Shown piece by piece: positions 1-7,025 of a DNA stretch of 34,771 nucleotides. The stretch covers positions 1 through 34,771 of the forward strand of contig DASZZY010000100.1 of the NCBI GenBank assembly GCA_036260395.1, written 5' to 3'. Position 1 is the stretch's first letter, and every line of letters begins with the position of its first letter. A program made the position numbers and the translations under genes. Under the pieces are notes generated by a model. It saw nothing but the letters and a program-made list of their open reading frames with translations. It had not been told where the DNA came from and ran no database searches. This stretch comes from DASZZY01 sp036260395. Its GTDB lineage: Bacteria; Actinomycetota; UBA4738; CALAEC01.

Positions 1-224
1 CCACTGGTCCGCAGGAACCCGTAGCCCTCGGGAAGGACGTCCAGGATCCCCGTCCGCACCGGCGCGTCGGCGATGTCCTCCTCGCGCTCCTCACGGAACC
101 GCCGCCGCGGACGCGACCGCGAGCGGTTCCGTGAGGAGCGCGAGGAGGACATCGCCGACGCGCCGGTGCGGACGGGGATCCTGGACGTCCTTCCCGAGGG
201 CTACGGGTTCCTGCGGACCAGTGG
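1..224. repeat. Perfect 102-bp inverted repeat at the window edge (probable assembly artefact)
   Basis: Bases 1-102 are the exact reverse complement of bases 123-224, separated by a 20-base loop (103-122). I checked the pairing in ten-base blocks along the whole arm and found no mismatch. The right arm encodes real Rho sequence, so the left arm is a copy of coding sequence folded back on itself. A perfect palindrome of this size exactly at a sequence end is typical of a chimeric or hairpin read at a contig terminus. It is unlikely to be a biological repeat, because it would destroy the upstream part of rho. Confidence 0.93.
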
Positions 225-1278
225 TTACCTGCCCAGCGCCGAGGACATCTACGTCTCGCTCTCGCAGATCCGCCGGTTCGCCCTGCGCAAGGGCGACCAG
301 GTGACGGGCGCGGTCCGGCACCGCAAGGACAACGAGAAGTACTTCGCGCTGCTCCGCATCGACACCGTGAACGGGATGACCCCGGACGAGGCGCGGGCCC
401 GGCCGTCGTTCGAGAAGCTCACGCCGCTGTTCCCCGAGGAGCGGTTCCGGCTGGAATCCGGGCCAGCGGCGGTCACCGAGCGGATCATCGACCTGGTGGC
501 CCCCATCGGCAATGGCCAGCGAGGCATGGTGGTCTCCCCACCGAAGGCCGGGAAGACGACCGTGCTCAAGAACATCGCCAACGGCATCATCGAGGCCGAC
601 TCGAAGACCCACGTGATGGTCCTCCTCGTCGACGAGCGTCCCGAGGAGGTCACCGACTGGCAGCGGACCGTCGAGGCGGCCGAGGTCGTCTACTCGACCT
701 TCGACAAGCCGGCCGACCAGCACATCCAGGTCACCGAGCTGGTGCTCGAGCGGGCCAAGCGCCTCGTCGAGGGCGGCCAGGACGTCGCCATCCTCCTGGA
801 CTCCATCACCCGGCTGGCCCGGGCCTATAACCTGGCGGCCCCGGCCTCCGGGAAGATCCTGTCGGGTGGCGTGGACTCCACCGCGCTGTACCCGCCGAAG
901 CGGTTCTTCGGGGCCGCCAGGAACATCGAAGAGGGTGGGTCGCTGACGATCATCGCCAGCGCCCTGGTGGAGACCGGGTCCCGGATGGACGAGGTGATCT
1001 TCGAGGAGTTCAAGGGCACGGGGAACATGGAGCTCCGCCTGGACCGGGCCCTGTCCGAGAAGCGCATCTTCCCGGCCATCAACATCGAGGCCTCTGGAAC
1101 CCGGAAGGAGGAGCGCCTCATGCCGAGCGAGGAGCTGGCGCTCACGTGGCGCCTCCGCCGGGTCCTCCACGCCCTGGACAGCGGCGCCTCCATCGAGATG
1201 CTCATCGACAAGATCCGGGCCACGAAGTCGAACGAGCAGTTCCTGCGGGAGATCGCCAAGGCCCCGATGAGGGACTGA
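73..1278 (+). CDS. rho: Transcription termination factor Rho (5' end missing)
   Basis: Rho is the hexameric RNA-dependent ATPase and helicase that terminates transcription. After a short Arg/Glu-rich stretch comes the RNA-binding OB fold (GILDVLPEGYGFLR, roughly residues 35-48, through the AVRHR segment). The ATPase core follows, with Walker A PPKAGKTT at about 156-163, Walker B DVAILLDSITRLARAYN at 237-253, and the conserved GTGNMELRLDR arginine region near 315-325. The C-terminus is complete. The ATG at 73 lies in the left arm of the terminal inverted repeat, so the first residues are not trustworthy. Reliable rho sequence begins at 103-123. Actinobacterial Rho proteins normally have a longer Arg/Asp/Gly-rich N-terminal extension, which is missing here. 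The next gene starts two bases after the stop. Confidence 0.97.
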   Translation: MSSSRSSRNRRRGRDRERFREEREEDIADAPVRTGILDVLPEGYGFLRTSGYLPSAEDIYVSLSQIRRFALRKGDQVTGAVRHRKDNEKYFALLRIDTVNGMTPDEARARPSFEKLTPLFPEERFRLESGPAAVTERIIDLVAPIGNGQRGMVVSPPKAGKTTVLKNIANGIIEADSKTHVMVLLVDERPEEVTDWQRTVEAAEVVYSTFDKPADQHIQVTELVLERAKRLVEGGQDVAILLDSITRLARAYNLAAPASGKILSGGVDSTALYPPKRFFGAARNIEEGGSLTIIASALVETGSRMDEVIFEEFKGTGNMELRLDRALSEKRIFPAINIEASGTRKEERLMPSEELALTWRLRRVLHALDSGASIEMLIDKIRATKSNEQFLREIAKAPMRD

Positions 1279-1279
1279 C

Positions 1280-1504
1280 GTGGCGGGCTGGGGAGACGAC
1301 CCGACGCTTGTGGAGCTCCGGCAGGCCGTGGCCGACGGCTGGGAGCCGGTGAAGATCGCCGAGGACCGGGAGACCCCCGGCGGCCCCTACGACGTGGTGA
1401 CGGTCCGCAAGGACGGCGAGGAGCGGGAATACCGGAGCGACCACCTGGCGTTCCACCGGTACGTCGAGGGGCTCATCGAGGACTTCGGCCTCTCGTACTC
1501 TTGA
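1280..1504 (+). CDS. Small conserved-position hypothetical protein between rho and rpmE
   Basis: This 74-residue protein starts at GTG 1280, directly after the rho stop codon, with a GAGGGA-like ribosome site about 10 bases upstream. It is acidic (DDPT..., GLIEDFG near the end), has no signal peptide, no membrane segment and no cysteine, and probably stays in the cytoplasm. The tight spacing to rho and to rpmE (15 bases downstream) indicates one operon. I do not recognise a family and assign no function. Coding is supported by the intact frame, the GC-biased third positions and the lack of any other gene in the interval. Confidence 0.75.
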   Translation: MAGWGDDPTLVELRQAVADGWEPVKIAEDRETPGGPYDVVTVRKDGEEREYRSDHLAFHRYVEGLIEDFGLSYS

Positions 1505-1519
1505 GGCAGAGGTGATCGC

Positions 1520-1723
1520 GTGAAGCAGGAGATCCATCCCGAATACGGCAAGGCCGTGGTCCGGTGCTCGTGCGGCAACACGTTCGAGACCCGGGCCACC
1601 AAGCCCGAGATCCACGTCGAGATCTGCAACGTCTGCCACCCCTTCTACACGGGCAAGCAGAAGTTCGTGGACACCGGCGGCCGCGTGGAGCGGTTCCAGC
1701 GCCGGTACGCCAAGAAGGCCTGA
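1520..1723 (+). CDS. rpmE: 50S ribosomal protein bL31, zinc-binding type
   Basis: The 67-residue product is bL31, a protein of the large ribosomal subunit near the central protuberance. It has the classic start MKQEIHPEY and the four zinc ligands C16, C18, C36 and C39 (RCSCG and CNVCHPF), so it is the zinc-containing form rather than the cysteine-free paralog made under zinc starvation. The YTGKQK and RVERFQRRY segments are typical. The start is GTG 1520 with AGAGGTGA a few bases upstream. The position directly after rho is the usual one in Gram-positive bacteria. Confidence 0.97.
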   Translation: MKQEIHPEYGKAVVRCSCGNTFETRATKPEIHVEICNVCHPFYTGKQKFVDTGGRVERFQRRYAKKA

Positions 1724-1725
1724 CG

Positions 1726-2244
1726 GTGGCCGAGGCCCGGGCCGCCCTCGAGCGCTGGCTCGACGGGTACGGGCGAGCGTGGGAGCGGCAGGACGCCCAG
1801 GCGTTCGCCGATCTGTTCACCGAGGACGCGCTCTACCAGGAGACGCCGTTCGACGAGCCGCTCCGCGGCCGGACGGCCATCCGCGCCTACGCCGAGACGG
1901 CGGCCCACCATCAGCGGGACGTGTCGTTCGCCTACGAGGCGCTCGGCCAGGACGACGGGAAGGCCGTCGTGCTGTGGCGGGCCGCGTACGAGAAGGTCTC
2001 GAACGGCGAGCCCACGCGGCTGGAGGGCGTGTTCCTCCTGGAGTTCGCCGCCGATGGCCTGTGCCGCTCGCTCCGGGAGTGGTGGCACGCCGATCCGAGC
2101 CCGTCTTTCACCGCGGCCGGCGTCCCCCGTCCCCGCTCCGCCGCTCCGGCATCCGCGTCGCCGACGGGCTCGCGGCCCCTGGCCGTGGCCGTGCTGGTCG
2201 CCCTGGCCGTGGCCGGGGCGGTCATCTTCCTGCTCTTCCGCTAG
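1726..2244 (+). CDS. SnoaL/NTF2-like domain protein with C-terminal membrane anchor
   Basis: The GTG at 1726 starts two bases after the rpmE stop and has AAGAAGG upstream, giving 172 residues. Residues about 1-115 look like an NTF2-like (SnoaL-type) cone fold, with the pattern WLDGYGRAWERQDAQAFADL, FTEDALYQETPFDEPLRGR and a WWHAD ending. A Pro/Ala/Ser-rich linker follows (about 120-145), then one hydrophobic helix (LAVAVLVALAVAGAVIFLLF) and a final Arg. The domain therefore probably sits on the cytoplasmic face of the membrane. SnoaL-like folds range from enzymes to ligand-binding or delivery domains, so the substrate cannot be stated. A longer in-frame reading from 1564 overlaps rpmE and is unlikely. 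Confidence 0.8.
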   Translation: MAEARAALERWLDGYGRAWERQDAQAFADLFTEDALYQETPFDEPLRGRTAIRAYAETAAHHQRDVSFAYEALGQDDGKAVVLWRAAYEKVSNGEPTRLEGVFLLEFAADGLCRSLREWWHADPSPSFTAAGVPRPRSAAPASASPTGSRPLAVAVLVALAVAGAVIFLLFR

Positions 2245-2308
2245 CGAGGCCCCGCGCCCGGCCGGGTTGCGCCGGGGACCTCCCAATCTCCTTATTCCGG
2301 GGCCCGTC

Positions 2309-2314
2309 TAGAAT
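2309..2314 (+). promoter_or_regulatory. -10 hexamer TAGAAT for a leaderless gene at 2321
   Basis: TAGAAT ends six bases before the ATG at 2321, so transcription would begin at or next to the start codon. There is no Shine-Dalgarno sequence. No good -35 element is visible. It is an AT-rich island in very GC-rich DNA. Confidence 0.6.
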
Positions 2315-2320
2315 GCGGCC

Positions 2321-2917
2321 ATGGTGAGGCCTGCCTCGCACACGAGGGTTCGGCTGTGGCTTGGCGGCCTGGCGAGCGCCGGGGTGGCGCTGTCCCACTT
2401 CCTGGCGTTCCTGGTCGCCACGCCCGATCACGCCGCGCGCTCGGACCTGCTCTCGCAGACCGGTCACGGCTACTGGCCCTACTTCATCGCCGTGGCGCTC
2501 GGCGCGCTGGTCGCGGGGCTGGTGGGATTCGCGGGCGAGCGGGCGTGGGGCGAGGCCGACGGGGCCGGATTCCGCAGCCTCTACCGGTTCACGGCCATCC
2601 GGCTGCTCGTCCTCCAGGCGGTCGGGTTCCTGCTCCTCGAGGGGGCCGAGCGGCTCATCGTCCACGGGTCGCTCGACGGCCTCCTGTCGGAGCCCGTCGT
2701 GATCATCGGCCTGCTGGTCCAGGCCGCCGTCGCGCTGGCCGGGGCCTTGCTCCTCGTGCTGTTCGTCCGGGTCGTCGACCGGGTCCGTGCCCTGTTCCGG
2801 CGGTCGGCGCGCCCGCCCAGGGTCGCCCTCCCCCGCGGCCCGCTGGCGTTCACGCCGCCGCCGCTGCCGGTGGCCGGCGGCGGGCCGGCCCCTCGAGCCC
2901 CTCCCGCGCTCCCGTAA
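2321..2917 (+). CDS. Four-helix membrane protein of unknown function, upstream of the copper genes
   Basis: This 198-residue protein has four predicted membrane segments, at about residues 12-33, 50-72, 92-110 and 122-148. A positively charged stretch (RVRALFRRSARPPR) and a Pro-rich cytoplasmic tail follow. I do not recognise the family. It starts at ATG 2321, six bases after a TAGAAT hexamer and without a Shine-Dalgarno, so it is probably read from a leaderless message. The CopC-CopD gene begins 71 bases downstream on the same strand, so a role in membrane copper handling is possible from context only. Confidence 0.75.
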   Translation: MVRPASHTRVRLWLGGLASAGVALSHFLAFLVATPDHAARSDLLSQTGHGYWPYFIAVALGALVAGLVGFAGERAWGEADGAGFRSLYRFTAIRLLVLQAVGFLLLEGAERLIVHGSLDGLLSEPVVIIGLLVQAAVALAGALLLVLFVRVVDRVRALFRRSARPPRVALPRGPLAFTPPPLPVAGGGPAPRAPPALP

Positions 2918-2987
2918 CGACATCGTTCCCGTGAAGGGCGGCTCCGGCTGTCCCTCCCGGGTCGTCCGACCATGTGCGGGAGTTGGG

Positions 2988-4808
2988 ATGAACAGACATC
3001 GATTCCAGAGCCCCTCGCGCAGGACCTCGAAGGCCAAGGCGGGCGTGCTTCTGGTGGCCGCGCTGGCGCTCACCGGCCTCCTGGCCACGCCGGCCGCGGG
3101 CCACGCCATCGTCCGCAGCACCGATCCCGACATCGACGAGGTGGTCCAGGCGCCGCCCGACGCGGTGACCATGGAGTTCAACGAGCCCGTCGAGATCGCC
3201 TTCGGGGCCCTCCGTGTCTTCAACACGAGCGGACAGAGCGTGGAGGCCGGTACGACCGAGTACCTGCCCGGCCGCCCGGACGCAGTCACCGTGCCGCTTC
3301 CTCAGGACCTGTCCAACGGCACCTACACGGTCACCTGGCGGATCGTCTCCGCGGACGGGCATCCCATCCAGGAGGCCTTCGTCTTCCACGTGGGGGCCCC
3401 CGGGGAGAACCCCCGAGGCGTCGCGGCGGAGATCCTGGCCGGGCAGTCGGGCGCCGGCCCGCTGGCGGGGACCCTCGCGGGCGTCGGCCGGTGGGTGGGA
3501 TTCCTGGCGCTGCTGCTCCTGACCGGGACGGCGGTGTTCCTCGTGCTGGTGTGGCGCCTGCCGCGGACCCGGACCGCCGAGCGCCCCGAGGAGGTCGAGC
3601 GCCGGTTCGACGCCCGGTGGCGGCGGATCCTGGTGTGGTCGTGGGTCGCCGCGGTGGTGACCACCGTGGCGCTCTACGTCCTCCAGGGCTCCGTGGCCGC
3701 CGACGTCCCGCTCTCGTCGGTGTTCTCCGGCGGGGTGCTGCTGGAGCTGGCGGAGACGCGCTACGGCCTGGTGTCCCTGGTCCGCCTGGGGCTCCTGCTG
3801 CTGGCCGCGGGCCTGTGGCTGGCGGTGCGGACCTCGCTCCGTCCGGCAGCGGCCCGCAGCGTGGGCGCGGCCGCCGCCCCGCAGCGGCTGCCGTGGTGGG
3901 TCCTGGCTGCCGGGGCGGTCCTGGCGGTGGCGCTCCTGGCGAGCCCGGGCGTGGCCGGGCACGCGGGCACGACCGAGCCGCTGGCCGCGAACGTGGCCGC
4001 GGACACCGTGCACATGCTCGGCGCGGCGGTGTGGGTCGGCGGGCTGGTGATCCTGGTGGCGGCGGCGTTCCCGGCGGTCCGGATCCTCTCCGATCGCGAT
4101 CGCCTGACGACCCTGGCTCCCGTCGTGGCGCGGTTCTCGGACACGGCCATGGTCGCCGTCGGGCTGCTGGTGGCCAGCGGCGTGTTCCGCGCGTGGCTCG
4201 AGATCCGGGCCTGGCGCGCCCTCACCGGCGCGACGTACGGGATCGTCCTCCTGACGAAGATCGGGGCGTTCCTCCCGCTCCTGGCGCTGGGCGCCATCAA
4301 CAACCGGTGGACGAAGCCCCGGATCTCCCGGGCCGCCCAGGAGGGCGCCCCGGGGAAGGCCCCGCTCCGCACGCTGCGGCGCCTGGTCACCGCGGAGATC
4401 GCGCTGGTGACCGTGGTGGTGGCCATCACGGCCTTCCTCGTCAACCTGCCGCCGGCCCGGGTCGAGGCCGGGGTCGTCGGCCCGTTCATCGGCGAGACCC
4501 GGCTGGGGGAGCACAAGCTGAGCGTCCTCGTGGAGCCGAACCAGGTCGGCCGGAACACCGTCCACCTCTCGCTCACCGAACCCCACGGGGCGCCGGTGCA
4601 CGAGGCCGAGGAGGTCCGGGTGCTGTTCCGCATGCCGTCGAAGGGCATCGGTCCGCTGGTGGCGGAGGCGGAACGGGAGCACCCCGGCCGCTTCATGCTC
4701 CACGGCCACCAGCTCTCGATCCCGGGCGAGTGGGTGCTGGAGATCGTGATCCGGCTAGGCGAGTTCGAGGAGCAACGGACCACGATGACCGTGCACGTCA
4801 ATCCATGA
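2988..4808 (+). CDS. CopC-CopD fusion copper-binding/transport protein (YcnJ-like)
   Basis: The 606-residue protein has a signal peptide (hydrophobic core about 19-35), and cleavage after AAG would leave His39 as the mature N-terminus. The CopC domain (39 to about 140) shows the Cu(II) ligand set of the family: N-terminal His39 plus D123 and H125 in SADGHPI. A CopD-type membrane domain with about eight helices follows, including VHMLGAAVWVGGL. The last 100 residues form a FixH/YtkA-like beta domain (from FIGETRLGEH), with His in FMLHGHQLS. YcnJ-type fusions bind periplasmic copper and are thought to import it. The start at ATG 2988 is chosen because it begins the signal peptide and has GGGAG upstream. 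The ycnI-like gene follows 19 bases later. Confidence 0.92.
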   Translation: MNRHRFQSPSRRTSKAKAGVLLVAALALTGLLATPAAGHAIVRSTDPDIDEVVQAPPDAVTMEFNEPVEIAFGALRVFNTSGQSVEAGTTEYLPGRPDAVTVPLPQDLSNGTYTVTWRIVSADGHPIQEAFVFHVGAPGENPRGVAAEILAGQSGAGPLAGTLAGVGRWVGFLALLLLTGTAVFLVLVWRLPRTRTAERPEEVERRFDARWRRILVWSWVAAVVTTVALYVLQGSVAADVPLSSVFSGGVLLELAETRYGLVSLVRLGLLLLAAGLWLAVRTSLRPAAARSVGAAAAPQRLPWWVLAAGAVLAVALLASPGVAGHAGTTEPLAANVAADTVHMLGAAVWVGGLVILVAAAFPAVRILSDRDRLTTLAPVVARFSDTAMVAVGLLVASGVFRAWLEIRAWRALTGATYGIVLLTKIGAFLPLLALGAINNRWTKPRISRAAQEGAPGKAPLRTLRRLVTAEIALVTVVVAITAFLVNLPPARVEAGVVGPFIGETRLGEHKLSVLVEPNQVGRNTVHLSLTEPHGAPVHEAEEVRVLFRMPSKGIGPLVAEAEREHPGRFMLHGHQLSIPGEWVLEIVIRLGEFEEQRTTMTVHVNP

Positions 4809-4827
4809 CAACGAGAGAGGAGCTCGG

Positions 4828-5490
4828 ATGCGAAGAGCGCTGATCGCACTGGGCGTCGGCTTCGCCGTGCTCGGCCTGGCGGCTCCGGCCCTGGCGCACG
4901 TGACGATCCAGCCCGACGAGGCGCTGGTCGGGGACTTCGCCAGGTTCGTCGTCCGGGTGCCGACCGAGCGGGACGACGCCAGCACGATCGAGATCCAGCT
5001 CGAGCTTCCGCCGCTGGCCTTCGTGAGTTTCCAGGACACGCCGGGGTGGGAGCGGAGCATCGAGATGCGGACCCTGGACGAGCCGCTCGAGGTGTTCGGC
5101 GAACAGGTCACCGAGGTCGTCGGCACCGTCACGTGGGAGGGCGGCGAGATTGAGCCGAACGAGTTCCAGGAGTTCGGCTTCTCGGCGCGCATGCCCGACC
5201 AGGAGACCACGCTCGAGTTCGCCGCGATCCAGACCTACGACTCCGGAGAGGTGGTCCGGTGGATCGGGCCCCCGGATTCGGAGGAGCCGGCCGCGCTCGT
5301 CGAGGTGCTCGACATCGGTGCCGGCGAGGAGGAGGGCGAGCTCGAGGTCCTGGCCCGGCTGGCCGGGGGCGCGGAGGCCGAGAACTCGCCGGCGGAGGAC
5401 GGCGGAAACCTCGGGGTCATCCTGGGGTGGATCGCCATCGTGCTGGCGGCGATCGCGCTCATCGTGTCGCTCGTCAGGAAGCGGGCGTGA
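4828..5490 (+). CDS. YcnI-like DUF1775 copper-binding protein, membrane anchored
   Basis: The 220-residue protein is a DUF1775/YcnI homologue. The signal peptide ends in APALA, which makes His24 the first mature residue (HVTIQP). Family members bind Cu(II) through this N-terminal histidine; the Trp in VVRWIGPP (W145) matches the conserved Trp of the family. The beta-sandwich spans about 24-165. An acidic linker (GAGEEEGELE) and a C-terminal helix (about 194-215) with basic stop-transfer residues anchor it outside the membrane. A good ribosome site (GAGAGGAG) precedes ATG 4828. Pairing with CopC-CopD mirrors ycnI-ycnJ of Bacillus, but no ycnK-type repressor gene is seen. It overlaps the next start by four bases (GTGA). 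Confidence 0.92.
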   Translation: MRRALIALGVGFAVLGLAAPALAHVTIQPDEALVGDFARFVVRVPTERDDASTIEIQLELPPLAFVSFQDTPGWERSIEMRTLDEPLEVFGEQVTEVVGTVTWEGGEIEPNEFQEFGFSARMPDQETTLEFAAIQTYDSGEVVRWIGPPDSEEPAALVEVLDIGAGEEEGELEVLARLAGGAEAENSPAEDGGNLGVILGWIAIVLAAIALIVSLVRKRA

Positions 5491-6030
5491 TCCGACGGGC
5501 CCTGGGCGTCGCCGCCCTGGTGCTGCTGCTGCCCTCGCCGGCAGCAGCGCACGCCGCGGGCTCATCCGGGGTCGCGGACGTCCCGCTGATGCTCGCCGGG
5601 GCGGGGGTCATCGGGGTCGCGATCGTGCTCTCGATCAGGCAGCGGGCGACCATCGGCGTCATCCGGCTGTTGCTGGCCGGAGGGCTGGGGCTCGTCGGCG
5701 TCGGGCGTTCCTCGCGGGTTCCACGGGCGGAGAGGCGACGCGGCCGACGGTCGCCATCGTCCGCCCCACGCACATGGAGCGGGTCCCGCCGGCGAGCCGC
5801 TCACGGTCAGCGTGGCGCTCGAGCATGCGGTGGTCGCCAGGTCGCCGACGGACCACGGCGGGGGGCGTCACGTGTACGTGAACGGCGAGCTGCACCAGAT
5901 GCCGTACTCGATGCGGACGGAGGTGACGCTGGAGCGTGGGCGGAACGACCTGCGGGTGGAGTACGTGGATCACCTGCATCGCACGCTCCGGCCGGCGGTG
6001 GCCGCCGAGGTGACGGTCGTGGCGGCGTGA
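5487..6030 (+). pseudogene. Third gene of the copper cluster, interrupted by two single-base deletions
   Basis: The gene starts at GTG 5487, overlapping the ycnI-like stop codon. Its first frame encodes a signal peptide ending PSPAAA|HAAG, a membrane segment (VPLMLAGAGVIGVAIVLS) and a second one (LLLAGGLGLVGVG). The sense reading then moves by -1 at the G run 5703-5705, continuing as AFLAGSTGGEATRPTVAIV. It moves by -1 again near 5788, continuing as GEPLTVSVALEHAVV to the stop at 6030. Restoring one G at each place gives one continuous protein of about 180 residues, with a His-rich beta-type C-terminal half (VNGELHQMPY, VEYVDHLHRTL). Both changes are losses of one G in G/C runs, which fits sequencing error or recent decay. 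The family is not recognised. Confidence 0.75.
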
Positions 6031-6055
6031 GGGGCGGCCGGCCGGCCGCCGCCCA

Positions 6056-6061
6056 TACAAT
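6056..6061 (+). promoter_or_regulatory. -10 hexamer TACAAT for a leaderless gene at 6068
   Basis: TACAAT ends six bases before the GTG at 6068, the same geometry as at 2309 and 12352. There is no Shine-Dalgarno before the GTG, only the GGCCCC spacer. Confidence 0.65.
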
Positions 6062-6067
6062 GGCCCC

Positions 6068-6988
6068 GTGGCCGAGGAGCACTACTACGGGGGGCAGGCC
6101 GTCCTCGAAGGCGTGATGATGCGCGGCCGCGACCACTGGGCGGTGGCGGTCCGCAAGCCCGACGGGGACCTGCACCTCGAGGGCCACGGCATCGACTCGA
6201 TCGCCAAGCGGTGGCCGATCCTTCGCAAGCCGGGCCTCCGCGGGGTCATCGCCCTGGGCCAGGCCCTGGCCATCGGCGTCAAGGCGCTGACGATCTCCGC
6301 CAACCAGTCGGCCGAGGAGGAGGAGAAGCTCTCCCCCCGGCAGATGGCGCTGTCGATGACGATCGCGCTCCTGTTCTTCGTCGGGCTGTTCATCGTGCTG
6401 CCGGCGTTCCTCTCGGGCTTCGCCCGGGACCGGGTCGGCTCGGGGATCCTGCTCAACATCGGTGAGGGCATCTTCCGGGTCCTGCTGTTCCTCGGGTACC
6501 TGGCGCTGATCGGCCGGATGAAGGAGATCCGCCGGGTGTTCGCCTACCACGGGGCGGAGCACAAGACGATCGCTGCCTACGAGCACGGCGCCCCCCTGGA
6601 GCCGGACAGCGTGGACCGGTACTCCACCCTCCACGTGCGGTGCGGGACCAACTTCCTGCTGATCGTGATGATCCTGACGATCTTCGTGTTCGCGCTGTTC
6701 GGGAACCCCTCGATCCCGTGGCGGATCGGCTCGCGGCTCATCGCCATCCCGCTGATCGCCGGCCTGGCCTTCGAGATCCTGCGGCTGGGGGCTCGGTACT
6801 CGCGCTCCCGGGTGATGCGGGCGCTGATGGCCCCGGGGCTGTGGCTCCAGAAGATCACCACGAAGCCGCCCACCGCCGACCAGATCGACGTGGCCGTCGC
6901 GGCGTTCCAGGAGGTCCGCCGGATGGAGGGCGCCGCCGCCTCCGGCGCCGCCGCGGAGTCGCCGGTCCCGCCGCCCGCGGCCGGGTAG
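6068..6988 (+). CDS. DUF1385 family membrane protein (YqhQ-like)
   Basis: The 306-residue protein has the hallmark DUF1385 motifs: YYGGQAVLEGVMMRG near the N-terminus, AYHGAEHKTIAAYE near 160-173 and the Cys-containing HVRCGTNFL. Hydrophobic segments lie around 95-117, 133-150, 200-222 and 228-250. The biochemical role of the family is unknown, although its position between rpmE and prfA is conserved in many Gram-positive genomes. The GTG start at 6068 is chosen because MAEEHYYGG fits the family N-terminus and a TACAAT -10 element sits six bases upstream, indicating a leaderless message. The tail after about 285 is Ala/Pro-rich and probably disordered. Confidence 0.93.
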   Translation: MAEEHYYGGQAVLEGVMMRGRDHWAVAVRKPDGDLHLEGHGIDSIAKRWPILRKPGLRGVIALGQALAIGVKALTISANQSAEEEEKLSPRQMALSMTIALLFFVGLFIVLPAFLSGFARDRVGSGILLNIGEGIFRVLLFLGYLALIGRMKEIRRVFAYHGAEHKTIAAYEHGAPLEPDSVDRYSTLHVRCGTNFLLIVMILTIFVFALFGNPSIPWRIGSRLIAIPLIAGLAFEILRLGARYSRSRVMRALMAPGLWLQKITTKPPTADQIDVAVAAFQEVRRMEGAAASGAAAESPVPPPAAG

Positions 6989-7010
6989 CGGGAACCGGCG
7001 CGCCACGCCG

Positions 7011-7016
7011 GATAAT
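7011..7016 (+). promoter_or_regulatory. -10 hexamer GATAAT just upstream of prfA
   Basis: GATAAT lies nine bases before the prfA ATG at 7026, so the message would have at most a few untranslated bases. No Shine-Dalgarno is present. This allows prfA transcription apart from the upstream DUF1385 gene. Confidence 0.55.
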
Positions 7017-7025
7017 GGGGCCGGC

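Noticed and set aside
1564..1725. N-terminal extension of the SnoaL-like protein through rpmE
   Set aside because: It overlaps an unmistakable ribosomal protein gene. GTG 1726 gives a proper domain start with a ribosome site.
2850..4709. A 619-residue minus-strand frame over the CopC-CopD gene
   Set aside because: It is the shadow of an identified gene with signal peptide and copper motifs; the translation is His/Arg/Asp-rich junk.
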